Assembly: GCA_037178625.1 (NCBI GenBank)
Contig: CM074130.1
Location: forward strand, 2,790,001 to 2,854,000
Origin: Skeletonema tropicum
Taxonomy: Eukaryota; Bacillariophyta; Thalassiosirophyceae; Thalassiosirales; Thalassiosiraceae
DNA: 64,000 bases
Reading direction: 5' to 3'
Positions 44,958 to 54,614 of the stretch are shown here, piece after piece. Under the pieces are notes generated by a model. The model saw nothing but the letters and a program-made list of their open reading frames with translations. It had not been told where the DNA came from and did not search any database. The first letter of the stretch is position 1. Each line of letters starts with the position of its first letter. Position numbers and translations under genes: made by a program.

Positions 44958-45758
44958 TTATTCACTGCTAGCCTCAACTTGGGAGTTCAACACCTCCATC
45001 AACTCATCCATCTCTGCTTCAGAGGGTTGACGATCCGTGGCTGTTGCTTTCAGTTCTGGCTTCACAGCCTTTCCGTCAGCAGACCTCACTGTCCTAAAGC
45101 CTTCTTCATTATTCTCATACAATTCTCCTTGAAATCCAATCTCTACATTCCTGACTTCTTTGCTGATATCTTCAACTCCTTCTATCTCCCGAAACATTTG
45201 TACAAACACCAGTTCAGGTTTACAGTAGGCGACATCCAGCTCCGAATCACCCGGGCTCACCCACAACTCAAGTTTTCCCCATTTGGGGTAGAGTTCTACA
45301 GGTCGTAGACGTGCAGAGTGTTCTTCAATCATTGGCCAAAGCCGAGCCATAGCCTTCTCTACAGTCACATCACCTACCCGTGCGATCTTTCCAACGAACC
45401 AAAACGTGTCCTCCTCTGGATCTCTAGCATACACGTCATTCGTAATGTCCTTCCCTCCAACTGCCTTCATAGACTCGTAATTCTCTCGTTGCTTTTGAAG
45501 ATTGTACATGTTATATTTCATATCTCGAGGGACTGGTGGTCCACCATTGAATTGCAAATCCTCATCTTCGTCTTCATCTATTAGCATGTCCCATTTGTCC
45601 TTTGCAAACAACCCTTTCTTGGGAAGCGCACATCTTGTGCTGATTTGTGCTGAAGTGCTGCTGGTGGTGAATGCATTGACTACCGCGGTGGATAATGATG
45701 CCGCCAACAACGATACCATCCACAAGGATGCTGCTAACAACGGAGGAGACCGTGCCAT
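44958..45758 (-). CDS. Conserved plastid protein of unknown function
   Basis: 266 aa. A signal peptide (MARSPPLLAASLWMVSLLAASLSTAVVNAFTTSS) ends in NAF-T, which fits bipartite plastid import. After an acidic DEDEDED stretch the conserved part begins at about residue 110: EEDTFWFVGKIARVGDVTVEKAMARLWPMIEEHSARLRP, KLELWVSPGDSELDVAYCKP, VEIGFQGELYENNEEGFRT. This pattern looks like a single-domain plastid protein shared with photosynthetic lineages, but I cannot name it. It converges with the DIX-like gene (86 bp between stops) and diverges from 45893. Confidence 0.7.
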   Translation of the reverse strand: MARSPPLLAASLWMVSLLAASLSTAVVNAFTTSSTSAQISTRCALPKKGLFAKDKWDMLIDEDEDEDLQFNGGPPVPRDMKYNMYNLQKQRENYESMKAVGGKDITNDVYARDPEEDTFWFVGKIARVGDVTVEKAMARLWPMIEEHSARLRPVELYPKWGKLELWVSPGDSELDVAYCKPELVFVQMFREIEGVEDISKEVRNVEIGFQGELYENNEEGFRTVRSADGKAVKPELKATATDRQPSEAEMDELMEVLNSQVEASSE

Positions 45759-45892
45759 CGTCTTCGTGCGTACCTACCAAAAAAGTGGGGCCATGCCATC
45801 TTCATCTTCAATCTCATCTTTCGCCATTTAGGGAGGACGGCCATCTTATTTAAAATTCACAGCTTCAATCATCAACGACGAACAAAACAACC

Positions 45893-47611
45893 ATGGACGG
45901 TTACGAGCAGCAACCAACAGGCAGAGGGCGAGCCGCAAAGCGGAGAGGGGCAGCAAAAGACACCCCCGAAACTAAAAAACGTCGTGGCGCTTCCCGTGGT
46001 GCCCCTAAGGCTCCAGCCGCACCCCCTTCGATTGACCTCAACACCACTCATCCCTCCTTGAATAATTTTCAAGCAGATAAGCTTGTCTTGTATTTGACAG
46101 CAGATAAGCCAGAAGCTGTTACGTGGGCGTTGAATGGGCTGCTACAAGCAACTGCAGATATTAGTGCCAATTACTGCTTGGGGTTATCTGGGGAGAAGAT
46201 ATTGCTGGCGTTGGTAAAGTTATTTGATGAAGCTATTGATTGGGATGGCAGTGACAGTGATGAAGAAAATATTGATACTGCAGAGTTGATGAGGAAATTA
46301 CAATCTGGCTCGTCTTCTTGGGACTCATCATCCCTCTCGCGGACGCAACAGAAATGGGAGCAGCACTGTCAAGAAAAACTTGCGTCTCCCTTGGCGTCAT
46401 CCTCAGATCCAAATCGTTTAATTGACTTGGACACTGATGGCCGCATTTTAGATGCCATTGTGGCTATATTGAGGAACTTATCATTTGTTGCTCAAAACTT
46501 GAGATTGATGGCTTATACGCCGCAGGTGATGAGAATATTGACTGGTGCACTTTATTACAAAAGTGGGATGCGCTCTGGAGACGACAAATCGGGGGAAGAC
46601 GGATCATCATCGTCTTCGAATAGTACCAACATGTGTGTGAATGCGATTCATACACTCATCAATCTATCACCTCTGATCGATATTACAGGACGCCAGTATT
46701 TCATCGATCGTGCATTTTTAGAGTCGGATGCCAAGGAAATCACGTGCACCATTCCAGATCAGCAAGAGGGTGATTCCGATCGGTTGCCATCTTTTGGAAT
46801 GGCTTCATTCTTGGGGTTTGGAGGGATGAAACTCGCGAAACAATATGATAGCAAAGCAGAAACTCTTGACGCGAGCGTGTCGCCCTCGGCTATATTGGAT
46901 GTCTCGGGTTCTTTGATTGGAGCCTATCTGGCTATCTTTCCAGCGCTGGCAACCGTTTTGAATCCGAATGGTTGTAGATCCATGAGCACTTCTTCTTCAT
47001 CGGGGTGGCATCGCTCATCAGTTCAAGCTACGCTGGAGCTGCTCACAGCTCTGATGCAATACCCTGATAACAATGTCATCTTTTCGAATGTCCCTGTTGA
47101 GATGCTTCATCATTTGACTGAATTGCTTTTCATCCCTCGGCTTGGCCCTGATGCGTTGGATTATACTGACCCTATAAGCAATACTGTTGTAAGAGTTATG
47201 GCGTTGAAATTCATGCGTTATGATGCAACCATTGATACAGATATGAGAGATCGAGTTTGTGAAGTCTTAGCTTCTCTTACGGAACTATCCAATCATTGTA
47301 AGGTAGCATTGGGGACGTCACAGTACAAAACTCACATAGAAAATGAGCAAGAAGGGACATCAGTGGCTGAAACTACATCTTCACGAAGATTAAATGTCCG
47401 CCTCTATGATAGTTTGATATCAATGATAGGTTCGTCATCTAATAGAGGCGATGGTGGTCAAGTGGCAATGCGCCTCCTAACAAATTTGGCCACCGTTCCT
47501 CAGAACAAAGCTGGAATTTTATACGTGGAAAGAAAGCTTCTCTCACTGGCAGGCAAGGATGCAAATATTTCCAGGCTTGCATGCAGTGGAATTTTTAGTC
47601 AGTATAGTTGA
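45893..47611 (+). CDS. Armadillo-like nuclear protein, possible SWI/SNF (BAF250-like) subunit
   Basis: 572 aa from MDGYEQQPTGRGRAAKRRGAAKD: the first 45 residues are very basic and look like a nuclear localisation signal. The rest is helical with armadillo-type leucine patterns: AVTWALNGLLQATADIS, ILDAIVAILRNLSFVAQNLRLMAYTPQVMRIL, HTLINLSPLIDITGRQYF, VQATLELLTALMQYPDNN and QVAMRLLTNLATVPQNKAG. The combination of 'L-R-N-L-S-F-x-x-x-N' and 'T-N-L-A-x-x-P-x-N' repeats recalls the C-terminal domain of ARID1/BAF250 chromatin-remodelling subunits, but no ARID domain is present. The nuclear role is reasonably supported; the complex is a guess. Confidence 0.55.
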   Translation: MDGYEQQPTGRGRAAKRRGAAKDTPETKKRRGASRGAPKAPAAPPSIDLNTTHPSLNNFQADKLVLYLTADKPEAVTWALNGLLQATADISANYCLGLSGEKILLALVKLFDEAIDWDGSDSDEENIDTAELMRKLQSGSSSWDSSSLSRTQQKWEQHCQEKLASPLASSSDPNRLIDLDTDGRILDAIVAILRNLSFVAQNLRLMAYTPQVMRILTGALYYKSGMRSGDDKSGEDGSSSSSNSTNMCVNAIHTLINLSPLIDITGRQYFIDRAFLESDAKEITCTIPDQQEGDSDRLPSFGMASFLGFGGMKLAKQYDSKAETLDASVSPSAILDVSGSLIGAYLAIFPALATVLNPNGCRSMSTSSSSGWHRSSVQATLELLTALMQYPDNNVIFSNVPVEMLHHLTELLFIPRLGPDALDYTDPISNTVVRVMALKFMRYDATIDTDMRDRVCEVLASLTELSNHCKVALGTSQYKTHIENEQEGTSVAETTSSRRLNVRLYDSLISMIGSSSNRGDGGQVAMRLLTNLATVPQNKAGILYVERKLLSLAGKDANISRLACSGIFSQYS

Positions 47612-47674
47612 TGCATAGATAACGTTGTTTAATTGGAATTTACATATACAAGCTCAGGAATAGCGCATCTGTTA

Positions 47675-49018
47675 TCAGATTTTGCGTAGATATTCATTGC
47701 TTTTGTTGTCAGTTGAAAACATGCTGTCTGACGATGAAGCCGTTATAATTGAGGGTATTACTCCTGGACAGGAAGTTGCAATTACTGAATGTACTGCCAA
47801 GTTCTTCACCAAATAATACAACACGGTTGTGATGTTGTTCATACACCACAATACATTCGGCAGAAGATGTTGGAGGGTAGCTTTTTCTTTGAAACGATCC
47901 CTGAAGCAGAAGCAGTTAGACTCTGATTCCAGCAGGAAGGATGATACTTTCTTCCTGATAACTCCATTCTCAGTACTGCTGCGAGCATTCAACCGTAGCG
48001 CTTTATTTGTGTGCTTAATGCAATCCTTGCTCAATTTGTTTGAACCAATGTCTAAATATTGTAGGGTGTGGTTACATTCTAGAACCTTTCGAAGATTTGT
48101 AGAGTCATACAACGCAAAAGAAAGACGAATCGCACCGATGTTTGAGAATGTGTTAGATCTCAAGCTCATTTGGCGTAAAGACTTGTTTTGCTTCAGGGAT
48201 CTTGCGAGCTTGGTAATGACGTGATCATCCAGTGAATTACGGCTCATATCTAACACATGGAGTGATTTGTTGACACGAAGTGCTTCTACCATTGCTTCAC
48301 CTCCTTCTCTACCGATGTTAGTGCCAGAGAGTTTAAGTTTTTGAATTGTTGTATTGAGCTCAAGTGCCAATGCAACCGAGCAGATGCCGTTGTTACTCAG
48401 CGGGTTGTTTGAGAGATCCAGCAATGTAATGGATGCATTATTGGCAAGAGCGCAAGAGATCTTTGTTGCTCCAGCATGAGATATGCCACACCCTCTTAGT
48501 ATTATTGATTTCATGGTAGTATTATCGTATAGCATAGCAGCAATTGACGACGGTACTGACTGATGCAAAACTACTTGAGGTTCGAAGAAAAGTTTCTTGA
48601 TGCGCTTGTTTTGCTTCAATGAGGAAATGATCATGGAGGATATCTTTCTACTAGGCTCAGATTCGCTGCTGTGATCCTCTGCTGGCAAGTTAGAAAGATG
48701 TAATTCTTCAATGGGAGGTCCGACGTTGTTCTTCATCATAATCATAATGGTTTTAGCACACACCAAGTCTATTCTATCCATTGGTAAATACAAAACTCTA
48801 ACAGACAAATTTGTCGTCATAAGAGGCAACATTACGTCTCGAATAGCACTGCTCGTGAACGTTGAGGGGCGCAAGTCTACAGTGTCTAGCATAAGTTCTT
48901 CTGAACTAAGCAGATCCATCAGAAGATCAGGTTCGCTGCTGCTGCCGCCTTCGACTTCGGCTTCGACTGTTACAGTTATAGCCAAGGGTATAGCTTCATC
49001 CCGTGCTTCGTCTGCCAT
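47675..49018 (-). CDS. Leucine-rich-repeat (RNI/NLRC3-type) protein
   Basis: 447 aa from ATG at 49018. Residues about 160-345 hold consecutive ribonuclease-inhibitor-type LRRs of about 28 residues: SITLLDLSNNPLSNNGICSVALAL, TIQKLKLSGTNIGREGGEAMVEAL, SLHVLDMSRNSLDDHVITKLARSL, SLRQMSLRSNTFSNIGAIRLSFAL and TLQYLDIGSNKLS. These form a protein-binding horseshoe. No catalytic or NACHT domain accompanies them. The C-terminal 100 residues are unassigned. Function unknown; such soluble LRR proteins are numerous in diatoms. Confidence 0.8.
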   Translation of the reverse strand: MADEARDEAIPLAITVTVEAEVEGGSSSEPDLLMDLLSSEELMLDTVDLRPSTFTSSAIRDVMLPLMTTNLSVRVLYLPMDRIDLVCAKTIMIMMKNNVGPPIEELHLSNLPAEDHSSESEPSRKISSMIISSLKQNKRIKKLFFEPQVVLHQSVPSSIAAMLYDNTTMKSIILRGCGISHAGATKISCALANNASITLLDLSNNPLSNNGICSVALALELNTTIQKLKLSGTNIGREGGEAMVEALRVNKSLHVLDMSRNSLDDHVITKLARSLKQNKSLRQMSLRSNTFSNIGAIRLSFALYDSTNLRKVLECNHTLQYLDIGSNKLSKDCIKHTNKALRLNARSSTENGVIRKKVSSFLLESESNCFCFRDRFKEKATLQHLLPNVLWCMNNITTVLYYLVKNLAVHSVIATSCPGVIPSIITASSSDSMFSTDNKSNEYLRKI

Positions 49019-49673
49019 TTTCTTTTGTAATTGATGCTGGTATATGTATGTGATGGCCTATCTCTTACTCTTGCGTGCCGATTCAAATTAAAATTATGAT
49101 CTCAGAACTCTAGACACTCCTAGACAACGTGGTGTCTTGGTTGGAGCACGATCCGTAGAAGAACTTATGTCGTCGTACCCGATAGCATGCATGATAATGC
49201 CATGGTTGTGGTGATGTTTCATCTTTTAATTATCTTGGTCTTGGAGTTCATCGGAGTATAAGGAATGAATCGACAAAAATACGAGTCGTTGAGCTCTTAG
49301 GCTACTGCAGGCTTAGCTACTACAACTAACAAGGAGTAGTTGAGCAAGTCGTGAGTTGTGATCAAATTTTAGTCGTGCTTCGATGTTGCGCGGAGCGAGT
49401 TTTGTGAGATGATGGCTGCGCCGGGCGTGCGAAGCGGGCAAAGGAAAAGTGAGAAGCGTGAAATCACGGGAACCCGATAATTCGAGTTGATTTTTTTTTC
49501 CTTGAGTGAAAGAAGATAGAAGTGATAATAGTGAAGTGACAGACAGTGACCATTAGTGATCGTCAATATATTATTATAGTGGCGTTGTTGCTTGGGCTAA
49601 TACTTCAGGCGTGGTGAAGATTTATTATCTGATGTATGTTCATGTTGTATAAAGAGTAATAAAAAAATCAATC
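49019..49673. other. Intergenic, divergent promoter region of 655 bp
   Basis: Upstream DNA of both the LRR gene (leftward) and the TFIIF gene (rightward). I see no ORF with support, no RNA gene and no clear repeat. Confidence 0.4.
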
Positions 49674-50609
49674 ATGTCATCATCAAATCCATCAGGTGCC
49701 GGAGCCGTGTCGGGCCAAACATACGGTGCTATCAATGCCTCGACGACAGATCATTGGATGATTAGGCTTCCCAATCGCCTGGCTAGTGCCTGGGAAGAGG
49801 CACCAGAGGGAACGGTCTTGGGAACTCTGACTTTTACCAAAGGTGGGACTAGTAGCAACAGTGGACAGCCATCAGCAAAGCGGCAAAAAGTAGGCGCTCC
49901 TTCATCTGCCCCATCATCTTCAAAGATAACAATTACTATTGACCCGGCACTGGCGGAATCTCAATTGGATTTGCCAGTTAACTACAGTCTCGAGGCAATG
50001 TCGAAAAAGACCAATGGGAATTTGCATCCATTTACCCGTTCAATACACGGCCAAGTTAGTATACACGGCCAAGTTAGTCGAACCGCCTCAGCTCAGGTGG
50101 CGAATGGCAATGGTAGCAACACTGCGAATGCTTCTTCTGATGCCAACCTAACTCGTTATCGCAATCTACTGAAGAATCGACTGCTGGATACTTCTGTCAA
50201 TTCAAAACGATTTGTTCAGCCCCATTCTGATGCTGCCCCACAAGCTTCGAAAGCTGCAACATTTGCAGCAAGTCTTGGGACTGGATTTGGTGGGAGTGTT
50301 GCTCAATTCGGTAAGAAGGTGTTAGATGCAAAGGAACGACAAAAAGGCTTTGGTGTGGAGGAAGTTACGGGCCCTCCAATTATTGGTGCGGATAATGTGC
50401 GATCGAAATTGTTTGAACTCTTTTCGAAGAGAGTGTTTTGGTCTGTGAAAGACTTGATTATGGCTTCGGGAGGTAGGCTACCGGAGAAGGAGACAAGGGA
50501 AATACTGCGTGACATCGCAGATTATCATCGACAGGGAGAGCACAGAAATATGTGGGAGCTGAAAGGAGAGTTTAAGAGTTCTACTGCCGCTACAGATTCC
50601 AACTCATGA
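49674..50609 (+). CDS. TFIIF beta subunit (RAP30-like)
   Basis: 311 aa. The N terminus has the RAP30 dimerisation signature (WMIRLPNRLASAWEEAPEGTVLGTLTF), the middle FTRSIHGQVSIHGQVSRTA corresponds to the conserved 'G-x-V...' block before the linker, and the C terminus is the winged-helix DNA-binding domain (VRSKLFELFSKRVFWSVKDLI, LPEKETREILRDIADYHRQGEHRNMWELKGEF). Together with TFIIF alpha it recruits RNA polymerase II to promoters. The 18-bp segment coding SIHGQV is duplicated exactly at 50042-50077, adding six residues. Confidence 0.9.
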   Translation: MSSSNPSGAGAVSGQTYGAINASTTDHWMIRLPNRLASAWEEAPEGTVLGTLTFTKGGTSSNSGQPSAKRQKVGAPSSAPSSSKITITIDPALAESQLDLPVNYSLEAMSKKTNGNLHPFTRSIHGQVSIHGQVSRTASAQVANGNGSNTANASSDANLTRYRNLLKNRLLDTSVNSKRFVQPHSDAAPQASKAATFAASLGTGFGGSVAQFGKKVLDAKERQKGFGVEEVTGPPIIGADNVRSKLFELFSKRVFWSVKDLIMASGGRLPEKETREILRDIADYHRQGEHRNMWELKGEFKSSTAATDSNS

Positions 50610-50690
50610 ATATGACAGAATGTTTTTAACAACTATCTATTATTATTAGCTATCCAGAAGCAAGCGCTCCTGAAAAATCTGCAATGTAAT

Positions 50691-52304
50691 CTACAATGTA
50701 GACGTGGGTCCTCCATTGACACTCAGCGAGAGTTTTCCCGCAGCGCTCAACTCCATAGTAATCTCAAAACTTTTATCCCCTGGTAATTTTTCAATTTTCC
50801 CCAGTACCTTACTACTTTTGGCTGCGCCTCCATTCATTTGTACAATGACAACATCTTCTCCGCTACTGTTGGTGAAGTTTCTAGTTATATTTGCTGGGAG
50901 TGCCTGTCCAACTTCTATAAGTGGAACTGCATTCTCTTCGTCGCCGCTCTTGGCGATGCCAATATTAATCGGACATGCTTTCACTTTTCTAGTAGATACG
51001 CCGACAGCTTTGTTTGTACTCCTGCCACCAGATCTAGAATGGGTTTGACAAGAGAGGACAGATGCAGAATGACGCGCGCATCCAATTGCTACTGCTTCAT
51101 CTGCTGGAACATCGCCTCGCCCAGCACTTGCATCTGGGAACAGCTTTGTCCTAATAAGGTTCGTCGCTGACGGCATATCACAAACATTTCCAGCCATAAG
51201 AACCACATCAAACTTAGCTCCTTCTGAAAATGATTGAAGAAGTGCTTCTGCCTTTCTCAGCATTCCACTGGCCATCATATCGAACCTAGGTCGACTGATC
51301 GGGACGTTCAAGTCAATACCTTCGTATAAGCCGTCAATACTAACTGCTGTGGTAGGTGCTCTGGACAAAGCTCTCACGGCAGATTCACAAGCAAGCTCTA
51401 GACGATGGTGAGCTTTCACTGAGTCTAACACACCAGATAACTTGTTCTTTCGCTCAAACATGGAAGCGCAATGTGATACTAGAGTATTGACGATTGCTGT
51501 ACCAGAGCAACTAGTATCGGTAGCATGCTTCACAATTGTAAGCAGCGATGAGCTAGGAGAAGCGCGGCGGATGTGTGTGGCTGTGAGCCCTGATGCTCCC
51601 CAATCAACTACCAATGCATTCGTCCAAGTGTCCGGATTGGATGCAGCAAGATCGATTGCATCAGAGTTCTCTACCTCAGTAAGTCCGTGTGCAATACAGA
51701 CAGCTGCTGGGTCCGTAATTACACCAACAACAATTGGTTCAACATCCTTTTTCTTTTGCTTTGCATCAGCGCGAGCTTTAAGAGCCTCTTTAACACCTGC
51801 CTCGATAGTTTCAACAACGCCAGCCTGTTCTTCAGGAGAAGCACCCACATTCACAGATACAACAGCTCGAAGCTTAGAAGGATGCGATGATGATGCGTCA
51901 CAAGCCAAGTCAGCTAAGTGCCCAAAAAATGCAGCAGCAGCCGAAGATTTGTTATCATCGCCTCCATCAATAAAACTACTACTCTTCACGAGTTCTCGCA
52001 CCATAGAAGAAGAATCCTTTGATATGGTCGGTTTCTTCTCTCGTGCCAGAGCTCTGCGTGCAGCTTCTCCGAAAATATGACGCACAGAATCCGAATTGTT
52101 ATCCTCCTCTCCACTTATTTTGTCTGATCCTACAAGAGCCAAAGTGTAACGGGAACCTTGTGCATTTGAAATAACATTTGGAAGTGGTCTAGTGTCTGTG
52201 TTGCCTGTCGATGGAGCATTATGATGAGAGACATTTCCAATGGCAACACGAGCATGCAGGCTTCCGAGATCTATCCCGATTGGTATTAATTCATCTCCAC
52301 TCAT
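50691..52304 (-). CDS. Ssz1-like atypical Hsp70 (ribosome-associated)
   Basis: 537 aa from the ATG at 52304 (MSGDELIPIGIDLGSLHARVAIG); a reading to 52331 would need a TTG start. The Hsp70 nucleotide-binding fold is visible: IPIGIDLGS (phosphate 1), ALVVDWGASGLTATHI (phosphate 2 position), VVLMAGNVCDMPSATNLI (in place of LVGGSTRIP) and ADEAVAIGCARHSAS. The substrate-binding part is short, without the lid. Length and the degenerate ATPase motifs agree with Ssz1, the Hsp70 of the ribosome-associated complex, which pairs with zuotin to aid nascent chains in the cytosol. Other atypical Hsp70s cannot be fully excluded. Confidence 0.75.
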   Translation of the reverse strand: MSGDELIPIGIDLGSLHARVAIGNVSHHNAPSTGNTDTRPLPNVISNAQGSRYTLALVGSDKISGEEDNNSDSVRHIFGEAARRALAREKKPTISKDSSSMVRELVKSSSFIDGGDDNKSSAAAAFFGHLADLACDASSSHPSKLRAVVSVNVGASPEEQAGVVETIEAGVKEALKARADAKQKKKDVEPIVVGVITDPAAVCIAHGLTEVENSDAIDLAASNPDTWTNALVVDWGASGLTATHIRRASPSSSLLTIVKHATDTSCSGTAIVNTLVSHCASMFERKNKLSGVLDSVKAHHRLELACESAVRALSRAPTTAVSIDGLYEGIDLNVPISRPRFDMMASGMLRKAEALLQSFSEGAKFDVVLMAGNVCDMPSATNLIRTKLFPDASAGRGDVPADEAVAIGCARHSASVLSCQTHSRSGGRSTNKAVGVSTRKVKACPINIGIAKSGDEENAVPLIEVGQALPANITRNFTNSSGEDVVIVQMNGGAAKSSKVLGKIEKLPGDKSFEITMELSAAGKLSLSVNGGPTSTL

Positions 52305-52734
52305 GTTTGCAGTTGATGCAATTGTAGGCAACTAATCTCAAGGTGCTATTGGAATGTTGGCTGCGAACGCAATAAAAGTGTGGGAGGAGAGGTTTGCTCT
52401 TGCATTCGTCCGTCGATTTTGTTTTGCACTCTTCGTGGCGGTCTCCGTGGTCATGGTAGTCTTCGTCTGTTTTCGTCCGAATTGCGAAGGAACGAAAAAC
52501 GAAGCAAAAGTAACACCTGTAACACTTATCACTTATTCATGCATACTTATTCATGTCATGGTGAAGGATAAGTAGTAAGTAGTAGCAAGGTACTCCAATT
52601 ATCTTAAGAACAGCAGAGAGCTGCCTCCCATAGAAGTCAAATAACTGAGTATAAAACTTCAGCACAAACTTGAGATCTTAGCTTAATGAATGCACCTATA
52701 CAACTTCGATCACTTTCACTTGCCTGAAACACAA
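52305..52734. other. Intergenic, 430 bp
   Basis: Promoter region of the Ssz1-like gene and 3' flank of ferrochelatase. Short open frames here overlap each other and are not supported. Confidence 0.4.
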
Positions 52735-54276
52735 TCAATTTGAGAAACCGAAAAGGTGGATAAGCGGCTGCCCACTAATATATTCCAGGAAACATGTCAT
52801 GACAATTCCAATCATAGCAATTCTGCCATTGGTTATCTCTCCTTTGCGCATATTTGAGCTGTAAGCGAGATTATCTTCAAATCCGACTCCACCAACGCCT
52901 GCGCTTGAAATCTCTAATTGATTACTGACAGGCTCAAGTTCCAAGTTTCCTACATTGTTTGCCACACAAGCCTCTGTGATGGTTTGACTAGGCTCACTAA
53001 GCGCATCTGCAACCATATCTGCCATATCGTCAATGAAAGTTGGATCAGTATTCAAGGCTGGAGACCGTCTCCAATTTGTGATACCACTCTCCAACGCCAA
53101 CTCGCGGTACTCTATATCAATCTCCTCCAATGTTTCGATGTGTTCGCTAACAAAACTAATAGGAACAACAACCAGATTTTTCACTCCCTGTTCCCCAAGT
53201 GAGGGCAGCACGTCGTCTGTGTACGGTCTCAACCATTCCACAGGTCCCACACGACTCTGAAAACTCAAATGAACTTTGACACCATCCTCCTCCGACGGTA
53301 AAAGTGCCCTTATCCTTTCAACACAATCTTCAATTTGAGCTTTGTAAGGATCTCCTGCCTCAATGTAAGATGCCGGAACACCATGTGCAGAGAACAAAAC
53401 GTGCTTTGGGATAGGTTGCTCCGAAGATGTGCCCTCTTCAATCTCTTCAGGTGTGAAAGAATCCAACTCCTGCTGAATCAGATTGGCCACTGATTTTACA
53501 TATCCAGGTCGATCATACCAAGAGGGAATGACAGTGTGGAACATTTTCTGTGGACCATATAAATCAGATTTTTTCGCAAACTCCTCTTGCAGTACACGCA
53601 GACTCGAACCAGACGTGGAGATGCTAAATTGAGGGTAGAGAGGCAAGATGACCAATGCATTAATTTCGTCTTCTCTAATTTTCGCCAATGCCTCTTCTGT
53701 AAATGGGTACCAATATCTCATCCCAATGTATGTCTTTGCCTCTATGCCATACCGATCTTTGAGTGACTTGGTCATGAGATCGGCCTGAGCTCTTGTGTAT
53801 TGCAAAATAGGCGATCCACCCCCGATGGAATCATACGCCTCCCTCGATTTTGGTGCACGACGCTTGGATATCAATAGCGCCACTAATGATTGGAGAGGTG
53901 CGAGGAATGGGGGAAGACGAATGATATCAGGGTCGGCAAAAAGGTTGTACAAGAATCCTTCCACGTCTTCACCCGTCTCTGGTCCTCCAAGGTTGAGTAA
54001 GAGGACACCAACTTTAGGATCTGTCATATCCGGTGTAATTGATGGCGATGCCACTGACACTGGTCTAAATGCTACATCGTTGTCTAAAGTGAGCACTGAT
54101 GCCGTGTCTAATTTTGTTATTGCCTGAGGAGATCGGCTCGATCGGCTGCCGATGTCGTCGGTGGAGGTGAAGGATGGAGATACTGATGGTGGCGCCGATG
54201 GTGTAAAGCCGAGGCCCCAGTCTACAGATAATGCCAGGCAGTATGCTGACAGCGTTCTACGGCGTGTTATTCTCAT
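52735..54276 (-). CDS. hemH: Ferrochelatase with C-terminal CAB-like membrane helix
   Basis: 513 aa. It inserts Fe2+ into protoporphyrin IX, the last step of haem synthesis. A targeting-type N terminus (about 85 residues, with GFTPS after the hydrophobic stretch) precedes VGVLLLNLGGPETGEDVEGFLYNLFADPDII, then RYWYPFTEEAL, LPLYPQFSISTSGS, the catalytic SAHGVPASYIEAGDPY, SFQSRVGPVEWLRPYTDD and the glutamate-rich SFVSEHIETLEEIDIEY. All key residues (His of SAHG, Glu of EHIETL) are present. After a linker the last 35 residues form a single helix, KGEITNGRIAMIGIVMTCFLEY, matching the chlorophyll a/b-binding motif E-x-x-N-G-R-x-A-M-x-G carried by plastid-type and cyanobacterial ferrochelatases. Confidence 0.95.
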   Translation of the reverse strand: MRITRRRTLSAYCLALSVDWGLGFTPSAPPSVSPSFTSTDDIGSRSSRSPQAITKLDTASVLTLDNDVAFRPVSVASPSITPDMTDPKVGVLLLNLGGPETGEDVEGFLYNLFADPDIIRLPPFLAPLQSLVALLISKRRAPKSREAYDSIGGGSPILQYTRAQADLMTKSLKDRYGIEAKTYIGMRYWYPFTEEALAKIREDEINALVILPLYPQFSISTSGSSLRVLQEEFAKKSDLYGPQKMFHTVIPSWYDRPGYVKSVANLIQQELDSFTPEEIEEGTSSEQPIPKHVLFSAHGVPASYIEAGDPYKAQIEDCVERIRALLPSEEDGVKVHLSFQSRVGPVEWLRPYTDDVLPSLGEQGVKNLVVVPISFVSEHIETLEEIDIEYRELALESGITNWRRSPALNTDPTFIDDMADMVADALSEPSQTITEACVANNVGNLELEPVSNQLEISSAGVGGVGFEDNLAYSSNMRKGEITNGRIAMIGIVMTCFLEYISGQPLIHLFGFSN

Positions 54277-54614
54277 TTTCCTGTTGTGACGTTATGATGG
54301 TGTAGTAGCATTGATTTGTGTCATGGTCGCTTCATTTTCTGCAGGAATGACGTTTTTGTGGTCCACCACGCGTCAATGCGAATCCTTAATTCGCGCGATT
54401 GCCCCCCAGCGTAGCCCTCTTTATCCCCCGAAAAATCCTAGGGCATCACTCCATCCGGTATTCAGCGGATCGGCATTTGGCGGCGGAGAGAAGAGGATCT
54501 TTCCTTGCTTTCAACGCCAAAGAGCATTGTGGACGGAACGCTTTTTTGATTGATCACTTCTTTGTTCGAGAACCATCAGTCACAATAAAATCAATCAATT
54601 GAAACCATCATATC
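54277..54614. promoter_or_regulatory. Divergent promoter region
   Basis: Shared upstream DNA of ferrochelatase (leftward) and succinyl-CoA ligase beta (rightward), 338 bp. Two overlapping open frames at 54311-54602 have no motif and are left out. Confidence 0.35.

Noticed and set aside
51442..52080. 212-codon plus-strand ORF
   Set aside because: Antisense shadow of the Ssz1-like gene, with composition to match.
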